From positions 42,714,322 to 42,778,321 of the forward strand of contig NC_064753.1 of NCBI RefSeq assembly GCF_011397635.1: a stretch of DNA of 64,000 nt. Reading direction: 5' to 3'. The notes under the pieces are model-generated. The model had not been told where the DNA came from. It saw nothing but the letters and a program-made list of their open reading frames with translations, and ran no database searches. Positions 10,533-22,500 of this stretch are shown piece by piece; position 1 is the stretch's first letter, and every line of letters begins with the position of its first letter. The position numbers and the translations under genes were made by a program. The stretch comes from Epinephelus fuscoguttatus (taxonomy: Eukaryota > Chordata > Actinopteri > Perciformes > Serranidae).

Positions 10533-13500
10533 CTGCAGGAGACGACAGGAGAGGAGAGGTCACGCATTTACAGTCACACTGTGTTTGCATTTTAATTGCC
10601 AAATAGTGGCTGATATTTTTCAGTTTTTAAGACCCTAAAAAGGAAAAACTTGAATCAACACTTACATTTTGAAAGAAAAAAACGACATAGCTTAGATGAA
10701 TACTTATTAGGAATTACAGAAATAAGAGAAGAGGGCCCCAAAATGAACACAATTTTAAATGTGTTCATTTTGGGGCCCTCTGGTGGCGACGGGGCTAAAA
10801 GCAGTTGTTCCACAGGCATTTTCCAGCAGCATGCATCTAAATCAGGTCTGTTTGTTCAAAGAAAAAGAAAGGACTGGAGCGCACTGAACAGTTAGCTGCC
10901 GTTAAAGCTGTAGTTGATTACTTTTACAAAACTTTTTGTCATACACCCTGACACCATCACTTCCTCCACACAGTAGTACACGTAACACGAGGCCTGTGCA
11001 AAAAAATCATGTTCCTCTGCTGCTCTCTCGTAGTTCTTCTAATGACACTCGCAAGAAACCACAGCCTGTGAATAAAAACCACCAATCAGAGCCGAGGAGG
11101 CTCTAACAGTGTCAAACATACTGCCCGGGGGCCTGAACTGGCCCGCCAAAGGGTCCAAACCGGCCCACTGGATGACCTTGCACACCTAATAATGATGCAC
11201 CCGTGAAGGCTGAGAGGTGCCAGGTTTCAGGAGCAAGTTAAACACTGAGAAGCTTTTTTCTTATGTAAAACGCTGCTTCAGAGGGTTTTACACCTCGACC
11301 AGAACCGGAATGCTTTTCTTCGACTTTAGTTTGGCGTGGTGGTGTTGGGATTACTACACAGGAGTGGAAACGTACGGAAAAATGCACATGTAATGACTGA
11401 ACGTGAAAAAACTGAGAAATATTATTGACATTACATTTGTCATCCATTTTGTAAATGGATTAGCATTTTTAAAATGTAGTTCTTTACAAAAAAAGGGAAA
11501 AATTTGGAGGTGTTTTTTATGAGATATTATCAGAATCAGAAGTAGTTTATTGATCCCCGAGGGGAAATAATGACTTTCTGCGGGGATGTCTGTTGTTCTG
11601 GTCGCTATGTCAGCTGACTTCAGTGCGATCGACCGAAGGCCACGGGCAGGCTGCATGACGGCAGAGTGTGTGTGTGTGAGGGTAAGCATCAATTCCACAG
11701 TGAAAAGGAACTCTTTCTAGTTGCATATTTAGAGGGCACAGCTTAATAATTTGCTGGAGAAAAAAAATTAACAAGTACAAAGAAAGCTAAGTTGGTAAAA
11801 GTAAGAAAAATAAGAAGCTATCAGGAGCAACTGCAACAGGCTGCATGCACAGTCGGCACATGAGCACTTGATGCAATAGTTTTACTGGTCTTGCGATCAA
11901 ATCGGACTGTGTGTGGCCCATGAAATAAAATGAGTTTGAGTTGCCCTGGCCTACATTATAATATAGTGGTTACGTGGAGAGATAATAGCGAAGAACTGAC
12001 TGATTTTTCCAAATATATACATTTAATGACAACTGTTTTAGGAGCAGCATGGTTTATTCTAGACCTAACATATCAAACCTTTCAGCAGGAACATGTCTAA
12101 AAGCTCGTAGGCTAAATCTAAAGCTGTTGAGGTGAAAGTGTTTCCAGCGTAGGGCTTATCCCACACCATGTATCTCTTTGGCCTATCAAAATCAAAGGGC
12201 CCTAGGTACGGACAGACACCATCAGACACCTGCAGCAGCACACATGTTGTGTCCGTGCTGAAATGTCCCTGTGTCTGGTTTATGTCGGACAAATTAAAAG
12301 AACTTGCATATGTGAGCATAAAACTTGGTCTGTATTATTGCTCAGCCGGATTCACAGGCTACCTAATTAAAAAAACAAAAACATGGAGGCTTGTTTAGGA
12401 GATAACGTCTTACCGCCTGAGGTGGTGTTGCTGATCGGGGCAGCTGTGGTTATAGTGGTGGCAGCAGCAGCAGCAGCAGTTGTGGTTGCTGCAGCAGTAG
12501 TCGTAGCTTTGGCGACGGCTGTTGTGGTTGGTGCAGGAGAGGTTACCACGAGGCTAACGGGTCCCGACCTAATGGTGTAGGTGCTGGTGAACAGACTGCC
12601 AACCAGAGCTCTGTGATTAAAGGAGCGGGCACACAGATCAGGGCACTTCTCAGAGGGCATGGTGGCGATGCACAGATTCACCGTGCACTCGATGTACATC
12701 TGCAGAACACAAAATAAACAGATGCAAGTTAGTGTTGTGGAGAAAAACATGTCATAGCTTTACAACCTAACTTCAAGTATTTATAAGACATGAATCACTG
12801 GTTGACAACACTGTAACAGTGCATTAAGGGACAGTTTAAGAGAAACAGACATTGAAGAAGTGCAAATAAAGGCAATGTTCAACCCTTAACAAACCAGGAG
12901 AGGGTTTAGATGGTTGTAATCTGCAATCCTCACCGCTATGTACCACTAAATCCCCCTAAATCTGACACACTTCACCTTTTAAAACAACACCCAGAAGAGG
13001 AGAGCTGCAAAAGTGTATGTGTGTGTTGCATGAGAGCACCAACCGTTGATCCTTTGGTCTCTATGCTGGACAAATCAAGGCGGTAAACCTTGGAATTGGA
13101 TTTTGTTGTAATGACCTCTAATGTTTTGTTGGAAGACATACACCTGGAAGAAAAAGAGTGAGAAAATGATTGGAAATTATATGAGATGTGAGATGAGATG
13201 ATAGAGTCAGTGTTGTTTTATTTCAAACGGTATCTGTCCTCTTCATCATGGTAACCTCAAACCATAGAGTGCTGCAGGAATGATGTTTATTTGTGGGCCA
13301 GCTCAGACGTTAACATTGCCTTGGATCCCCTTGACAAAAAGCCAGTAAGATTTTTCCATTGGATTTTGGATTATTGCAGAAAATAATCTCTGTGGTGAAC
13401 AAAGGTTTATGATACTTTGTTCAGCAAGATGATCTTCACAAATTAACACCACTTTAAGCGTAAATATAATCGCTGGGAATAAAAAGCTAACATTAGGCTA

Positions 13501-16500
13501 TAAACAAACCTCCTCCTGCACCACTCTATCACAGATAACAAGTCGATTGTCACTGACCCTTGCTCAAGAATGGGGAAGGTTTCTGCAAAGTCCTCCGTCG
13601 CAGACTCAATACAGTTGCTCACTATCATCTCGGCCCGTTCAATGCTGCAGTTGGACATCACATGGAGGTCCAGCTGGGTGATCCTGGACCCAACGGCCCC
13701 ATGGGTATTAGTGGTGCTGTTATCAGTGGAGCTGGTGGAGGTGCTGTTATCAGTGGAGCTGGTGGAGGTGCTGTTGCTCTCTGATGGTGATTGTGCCTCT
13801 CGACGCACTCGTCCTGGCGCCATCCTGAGGGTGCGGAACCTAGGGGTGCGAGTGAATTCGGCCAGGGGCCCCTCTCCTGGAGCGTGAATTTCTATCCACA
13901 CATCAACCACACCGAAAACCTCCTCCTCTTTGGGCATGCCGATCTGGTAGTGCGGTGTGCCGACCTGGGCTTCAGGGATCCGGCAGGCCAGAGGGAGGAC
14001 GAGCATGGGCCGGCGGCTCACCAGAGTGTACGCACGCACAGTTTTCAAGGTGTTGGTGAAAACCAACTCATTACCAGAGTGCTGGAAAAAAGGAGAAGAT
14101 GAGGAAGACTATAGGAATTCACATTCAGCTGAATAATCTGTCAGTGCGCAGTATGTTTTGAATTTAAAGAGCAACTTAACAGCAGACTGAAAAGCAGTGT
14201 TTTACTGCCGCATCACAGTTTAAAGTTTCCTGTGTGTTTCACCTCAGGTGTGGTCAGAAGTGTGTGGTCTTGCACCCTGTAAGCACACCCAACTGTGCTC
14301 TGCAGTACTATGACTGTAGTGTTGGCGATACCGTCCATAGGGATGTCTGCCTTACCACCAATATAATGGGACTAGATGGCACTCGGCTTGTGGTGCTCAA
14401 AGTGCCAAAAAATACATTAGATTTTTCTGCTTTTTACAATCATTTTTCATGACAAGAAGACGATGCAATAAACAAGTTAAGTTACTCAGAGAAATGACAT
14501 TAAGTTCATTTGTGAGAGATCTATCAAAACTCAAGTACTGTACTTAGAGATATACTGTGCAGAAATTGTCTGTTACTGCCAGCGATATGAAAGTCAACCC
14601 CAGATTCCCTCTCATTTTGGCACTTTGCCTCACTATGTTTGCATTCTTTCAGCGCTGTGTCTTTGATTTTTGTCGCTTCCTCTTGGATGCGTGCTGCCTA
14701 CAGTCTGGCACCTGGTCCGACCTCACCTGCCAGCTGTGCCCAGAAACATCCCGAACACAACAAGATAAGAAGAAAACTAAGAAAATACAGGCAGAGGGCA
14801 GAGTCTCTGCAATGTCATGTAGGAACTACTTTCTTTCTACACTCACCAACTGTATCACAATGCAGAAGGATGCATGCGTCTACTGCTAGCTCACCTAGCA
14901 CCTCTGAGCTAGCTAATGTTGCAGCTCAGCCAAGGAGGACACTATTAATGTTTACATTTCACACTGTCACAATCATGAGCCTCTCGTCCATGAGCAGATG
15001 CCCGCTTTCTTTTGCACGGTGACAGGGTTGGCGGGTGTAGTTCAGTAGAAAGAAAATAGTTCCTACATGAAACTGCTCACAACAAGGTCTGTGGATTATC
15101 TTGAGTAACCAGGTCATGATTTCTGGAAAGAGACATTGCTGAAGAGTTTCAGCTTTGAGCACCACAAGCTGAGTGCCATCTAGTTCCCTTATATTGGAGA
15201 AGGCAGACGTCTCAGGATCAGTGGGTAGAGCAGCCGCCCCATATACAAAGGCAATGTTCTTGTCGCAGCAGCCACGGGTTCAATTCCAGCTTGTGGCCCT
15301 TTGCTGCATGTCATCCCCTCTCTCTCCCTTTCACACTTAAACTGTCCTATCTAATTAAGGCAAAAAAAGCCAAAACAGAAAAATCTAATCTAGAGAAGGC
15401 AGACGTCTCTACAGCTGATATCTCCAACACTCAACAACTCACACTAAAACAATCCAGCTTGATAAACAGCACTACAGGTAAGAGTAAAATATACATTTTT
15501 GATTTGGGGGTGAACTGTCCCTTTAAACCACCTGATGTCCACAAAGACAAGAATTTTAGTGAGTAGTAAGTTACTCTTTAAGTGCATCTGTGGTCGCTTT
15601 CTTTGTCGTAAATAGATGGAGAAAAAGGAGATGTAAACTACACAGCATGAAACTAATAATGTTGCATTAAATCATTTACATTTTGGGACAAAAATAACCA
15701 GCAATTAAAATATTCTGCAGACTATTTGATGATGAAAATAAATGTTAGCTGCAGGGAGCCCTACATCTGATGTACCATCTAGAAATTGGAGTACTTTTTA
15801 TATATAGTTCCTCAGGGTTGTGTGGCACCAAACATCATTTTATCTGACACCCAGTAAACTGGAGTACGGGGCCAAAACAATGAAAACTAGAAATCTCCCA
15901 CTGTCTATGCAGCACAAAGTATAAAAAATAAAGCTAGATTTTTACTTTTAAAAATGTCTTATTTACATGTACAGAGGGGTTAAACATATATTAAGTCTAA
16001 GACAGAAAATAAGACAGGCAGAAAGGTGGAGCATTTACCACAATCTTGGTGCCGCAGCCAGTCAGGGAGATGCGTGCAGTCAGGTGTGTGCTGTTGTAGG
16101 TGACGGGACAGGTGGGGCTGTTGAGCTGCAGTTCGGTCAGGTCGATGTCACTCAAGGAGGTGATAGGGAGCAACAGAGTCATCGCTGTCTTCTCACACGT
16201 CAGCTCTGCAGGCCCACAGCAGCAGAGTTTTGATTATTGAAATATTCTTATTCACAGGCACAATTAATGCACTCAGGATATGAATAACAGCCTCAACACT
16301 TCTGTAACAAAGTGTTTTCTTTACCTGTTCCGGCAGGCAGCGCCGCCATCTCCCCTGAAAAGAGTAAGAAAGACATATTTTAATAGTCAGTATTTTCTGA
16401 GAAACCCGGCTGAGAGGTTGATAGTAGTGTATTGTTATCAACAGTGAAGCGTAAGTGGTATTCTTATGACATTTTTGGTCTTACTTTGGTACAGCCACAC

Positions 16501-19500
16501 GCATCTGGGCTCTGACTGCAAACTGGAAAGACAAGAAGTGCATATCAGGCCACGTCATGAACTAAATATGCTCTGTTCAAGATGTGGACATTTGACTGGC
16601 AGTGTAAGTGGGAGTGTGTGTGAGTAATTTACAGTAATGCATGTATGCCATACTTATGCATGTTTTGGATGGCTGACAGAACAGGTATGGAAAGGAATCG
16701 TTGAAGGATGAGGGGGAGGGGTATGACACGAAACAAAGGTCGCCTGCTAAACTTAAAATGAGGACGCTGCAGTTATGTATCGGACGCCCCGTAGTTACAT
16801 GATTTCACATGAACATGATGCACATCTGTGTTTGTGTGCACAGGATTGGTTAACAACTGAATGTGAAAGTAACTGAGTAAAGTGTTTTTATAACTCTGAA
16901 GTCTGTCATTTCAACTTACTTGAAGTGTGTAGATGTGATTAACATTTTCCAAATCATCCTGAGGGCTTAAAGGGCAGGTCCATTATTTTTATTTTTTGAG
17001 GTTTTCATAACTTCCTAGAAGTTTTCCTTACGTTTACATGTTCGAAAATTCAAATTTTGGTTAAAGTACGTATGTTTCAGCGTCAAAATGCTATCGCTTT
17101 TTACCACATGACCTGATGTAGGATTCTGCACGATGTTGTCATGACATAGAAACCAACACACTGCTGTGAACGCCACGTTAGATCAGTTCTGAAAGTCACA
17201 CAATGATCGAGTTGGTGGCAGACCAGAAACTCCTGTGAGCTGCGAGGTAAAATTACTGTTTCTGTCAATGGAGTCTGGTGGCTTTGAAGAGGGCCACCTC
17301 AAGATGTCTCCTGTTCCCTGTCAGAAAGGGCAGCCTGACAGCAAGGTAAAGCGGTACAATAATGTAAATATGGCGTATCTGTAAAGTGATATTAAAACTT
17401 ATGGGTGGTCCTTTTTTTTGGAGGCTAACATGCGTTTTTCTGCCGCCCCTGTCCACAGCCACCAGACTCCTTTGACAGAAACAGTAATTTTACCTCATAG
17501 TACACGAGGAGTTGCTGGTCTGCTTCTTGTGTTATTATGTGACTTTTTAATGATCTGAAGCTGATCTCTGAGACTGCTCTGTAAATAGTTTTCTAATAAA
17601 TAATAAATACAGCAACTTCTGACCAACTCATATCAATTTCAGGCCTCAAATATCAACTCCTGGTTACGCCACAACCATTTCTGTTAGAAGTCCCAACCAC
17701 TTCTGGATCATCAGCTTCCCCCCACCAAACCTTTGTGACATCCACTCAGGCTGTCTCCTCATACGGGCCTCAAACATAAGGTCAGACCCCTCACGCCTCG
17801 TCGTTGTATGAGTAATATAGATGTGTAATCAGAAATGTTTCAGGTGTGTTAAATATCAGTTATATAAGAATACTAACACACTTTACACCACTCTGATACT
17901 AATTTATATTAACTGCATTATAGTATATATTGCACTCCTTTCCACAGAAACTTAGTAGTACCATTAGCGCCACTCAGCTCACAGAACAACCTACCTCCTG
18001 GTATTCGCAGCAAAGCAGATGGGCAAAAGGCGGGCCAGTTTGTTTTCGGAGCGGACCCAGGACATGGTCATGGTCGCGAGGGGGCCGATTGTTTTGAAAC
18101 CAACCCTGAGAAGTCCCGGGGGACCGATCGCGCCAAACTCTAAAATGCTGGAAACACAGAGAGAAAGCTTCATAAGTGCATTTGTAACAGTTAAACCACT
18201 TGTAAACCTACACAGGTGATTTTAATTATTGTGTCTGATGAGACCTCAGCTGCATCTGACATTACTCATTCGCTACTTGTTATACAACAGACACTCAGCA
18301 GTTTATTCTGTAAAGAGCGCTGAGTCACACGAGAGTAATTCTCTAAAATGTGGCACGATGCGTTGTCGACATGCCATGACGTCTACACTACTTTTATCAT
18401 TCTTCTCAGGGATTTTTTTAAGGGCACTATACAGAGCTGACATCTTTGGACACTCAGATGAAGTGAGTCTGAGTTTTCTCAGGACTGTGTGGGCACTCAC
18501 AGACGTACTTGATGGACACTTGAGGTCCAATCAGTCAGAATAACTCAGAGCACCTACAGTGTGTGGGAGGACGTTCTGAGTGCTGATTTGACTTGTTTCC
18601 ATGCAGTCAGGTCACAGGTGCAAAAATAAGAAAGTCTGCGTTATGCCAGGATCACATCAAGGCGCTCAGACTGTCATCCCTGAGTTATATGTCAGCTACG
18701 ACGTCTCCCACTTGTCAAATAGAACAACAGCAGTGTCAGCAGACTGGTGACAGTTTGGCTGCAAAGCTTCGATCACTGGCAGTTAGACGTGCCGTAGTGA
18801 AATACTGGCCACAAGTTCATGAGCTCATTGTAAAATAAATGCAAGTGGAGGTTTTTGAAATGGTCTAAACACTCACATTCACACCTATGGACAATTTAGA
18901 GTCACCAATTAACCTGCATGTCTTTGGACGGTTGGAGGAAGCTGGAGCACCTGGAGAAAACCAGGGGAAGAACATGCAAACTCAGGGGCTCCCCCACCCC
19001 GGGGTTCGAACCAGCCACCCTCTTGCTTACCACACTATTTTCCATTTTACATCAATGTTTACTGCACTTTACACGCATTTTCAAAACCTCCATTTTCATC
19101 AGTTAGTTTTTGTTATTTCAACGCTCCAGTTTGTTCAAACATGGCGTCAGATAGAATCTATCAAGTATTTAGTATATCAGTTACAGATTTATGTTAATAA
19201 AATAAACAGTAAATATCTACGACGCCCTCAAGGACGCACCTCTCCTGCTGTGATTCAAACTCGACGTCGAACTGTGCCTGCTGGTACGGCAGGACAAACA
19301 GCGTGGAGTCCACTCTGGGGGTTTCGTCCGTTGCCACAGGTTCACTGCTGCAGCTGGAGGTCGACTCCTCCACTGGAGGGAGGAAGAGGGACATTTCTGT
19401 GACTTCAAATATAACAGAAGGACTAACACAGGACACAACTTAACCTCTGAATCTTCTTTAACCTTTAACCTTTTTACTGTTGTTACACTTAATGACAGCC

Positions 19501-22500
19501 AGGCAGGATTAATGCTGCTGTTATCTGACTGACAGACTCACCTGTGAGAGACAGGTGCACAGGGACAGAGCTGAGGGGCTTGTTAGCTGTGGTGTGGCTT
19601 GTTCTGGGCGTAGGGATCATGTCCTCCGCCATCAGGTGGATGAAATACTGTCCTGCTGCTGCTTTTCCCGTGAATGTAAACGAACATTGGTCCTGGTGAA
19701 AGAATTCAGTCAAACAGAATTTTAATATGTCAAGTTTTCACTAAGCTGATTATGTAAAAGATCATCTGAGTGTTTCTACCATCACTGCAGTTGCTGATGA
19801 TTGTTTAAATGACTGTGTTGTGTTACTGTGTGCTGCTGAAGTTAGACTCACCTCTTCCAGCTCTATAAAAGAGTGCTGAGTGCAGTTGACACACTCTCCC
19901 TCCTCGGGGCGAGCAAAGCGACATCTCACCTTGTCACCGTCCAGATCTTTCACCGACAGATGGAAGTGGTGAGGGCAGTTTACACGGGCCCTGATCGTGG
20001 AGACAAAGAGATAAGCAGCCCGGCAGATCACAAATACAGAAGCAACAAAAGACGAAAGTGAAAGTGGATATGGTCTAATCTCCACGGCTGAAAAACAAGG
20101 TGTATTGTATTACAGTAAGGAAGGAACTGGGAACTTCCTGGAGTCTACGCTGCTTGCCTGGCACATAAAGTGTCCAAACCATGGACATATATACATATAT
20201 ATACGTATATATGTCTATGGTCCAAACAACCACCTGACGGTTTTAATGTAAAAGACTTTTATATTAGTATCTATGCTCTGCCTACTTAAGCACTTTTTTT
20301 GTAGATCACACAAGTTTTGTGGTTTCCATGTGCCATTTAAATCAAGTCACTCAAACTATTTACAGAACAGGCAACCTGAGGATAATGTCTATTTTTTTTA
20401 ATGTGTGTCTGTGTGTACAATACCTTAGTGGAGGAAAGAGCCCAACAAAAGCAGGATGGTTAAGTCTCCCGCTGTTTCCCCGAATCTGTGGTCCTGCTTT
20501 CATCGATACATAAATTTCTGTGTCGGACCTAAAAATCAAAGAAAAGAAGTGTGTATTAGAGTAACTGAAATGACTCGAGGCAGCCTGATTCAAATCACAA
20601 TGTTAAATACTCCATGAAATAAAATGAAAAACATCCTGGATCACTGACACAAAAATTGTAGGTGACAGTGTACGTAGGTCTCTTACCCTAATTTTATAGT
20701 GGCGTTGTAATTACTGGGGACAGTTTTCTGCCACTGGCGGACGCACCAGCCCGAGCTGGGTTTGGTGCCAGTGAAAGGTAACGAGGTAGTGTGGACCAGA
20801 CAGTCCTCCCCTGCAGCACACAGTCCAGTCAAAGCTGGACAAGGAGTCGGAGCGATGGCACTGAAATGAGCTCGTACCTGCAGGAGGCGAAGAGACACAA
20901 TGACAAACTGTCTTTAATGTGCAGTGACAAACTCATGACTCTGGAACCTGTAGGGTGAGCTCAGTGTGTCCTAATTATGACGTAGTTCATGAGGTGTTAG
21001 AAGTCTGACTTTGGCAGTACTTTGACTCTGACAATCAAAACTGAATTTTAAAAAGCCTATATTATTGTTTGTGGCCAAGTTTTTTATTATAAAGTTGTAG
21101 AAAATATATTTTTTTGTACAAATTTTGTACAACAAATAAACAACATGTAGGGAAAGGAAAGAAAATTAACAAAAACAAAAGACCTTCAGGGTAAATAATA
21201 AGAATAAAAATAAAAGCTTTAAAGTCTAAATAACTGATTTTTTTTTTTGCCTATTTATAATTTTTCTAGATTTAAATTATCAGCCAAAGACAAATCATTT
21301 TATGTATATAATTTTTTTTTTTTTACTAAAAATAATAATCAAGTTAATTATGTAATTTTCTTCTGCAGAAAAGTTGGGATTGTTAAAAATAAAGTAATAT
21401 ACCAATATTTGTAGGTATATTTTTGAATGGTTCTCCTGTAAATCAAACTAATGATAATGTTAATAATAATGTATATACTTCAAAAATGGCTGCTCTGCCT
21501 CTGTTGATTCTGTCTGTTTTTGTTGCATAACAGGAACCTGCTGAAAACCAGTTTTAACTGTAACACACATGTTACTTTTAATTCCTGCCCTGTAAAAATA
21601 ACATGAATGAAAAATAAAATGAAAATAAAAGCACTTAAAGTGACAGTTAATGACACAGTAAAAATGCAACAATGTGAGACAAACACTATGAAACAAAACA
21701 CATTATCCTTAATATATGCATTAAACCAAGATTAATCACTTATTAAAACTGTCACATACTGAAAAACAGAAACAGATCAGTGCACACAGTCGTGCAGATC
21801 TCCATCAGGCATCTGTCCGAGCTGATCACAGCCACTAGACAATTCTTGAAATTCCAGCAGACTCACCACAATGTGTTTCAGAGGCGTCCCAGAGGCTAAT
21901 AACAACAAATGCCTAGTCTATTTTTGACAGAGCCACGTTGCACAAAGCAAATCGAGTTTTCCTGCTAACAGGCTGGGTGTGAAATAAAGACACAACATAA
22001 AACACAGCCGGAAGTCTTAAATCCATGTATTCAGAACTGAACTTTTATCTGTACTAACTTGTCTGTAGGCTACCAAACTTTTCTATGGATGAAAGTTTTT
22101 GGGCCATGACGAAGAGCAAAATGTTTCCTGCAACAGACGGTAAGCCTTGTTGCTTTTAGCCGGGCTGATTTCCGGAAAACTTGTGGGCCCTACCCACCAG
22201 TTAAGAGGAATGAGGAGTCGGCGGGTAATGGTGGTATAAAACAGGAAATAAAACAGGTTTTTCAATGACTGCGAATCACTGAAACGACAGGAGTAAATGG
22301 GCACGCAAAATATTAGGCTGATTGGTCCAGTAGTTTGCGTAATTAACTGCCAACACATTCTCAGTCCCACCTCATCACATATTAATGTTTGGACTTTACA
22401 CGTCCAGATATGATGTGCAAGGTACCCTGGGTGTGTTGGTTGTTGATGTTCTGGGACGCCGTGTCAACTTCTGCCTGTTACATGCATTGTCTGTTTTCAA

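Larger units (their letters stand above)
10533..12413 (-). other. ZP-domain gene last intron (13)
   Basis: 1.9 kb. Contains the 22-bp-arm hairpin at 10730-10781 and an hAT-like repeat at about 11106-11950, itself carrying a short CAGAAGTAGTTTATTGATCC repeat near 11531-11570. An 84-codon minus open frame at 12065-12319 has no exon support. Confidence 0.8.

Noticed and set aside
10385..10567. 60-codon minus frame MRDLSSPVVSCSS...
   Set aside because: Overlaps ZP exon 14 in the wrong frame; the in-phase reading ends SIFLQNIFLY.
12065..12319. 84-codon minus frame in ZP-gene intron 13
   Set aside because: No matching splice sites in phase with neighbours and no recognised domain.
12383..12580. 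Ala/Val-rich plus-strand frame
   Set aside because: Antisense shadow of the Ala/Thr stalk in ZP exon 13.
13560..14102. Plus-strand frames opposite ZP exon 11
   Set aside because: Antisense shadows; the minus strand has the ZP cysteines and valid splice sites.
15214..15392. Functional tRNA gene
   Set aside because: A and B boxes are present but the tRNA fold is degraded and the unit has a SINE body, tail and target duplication.
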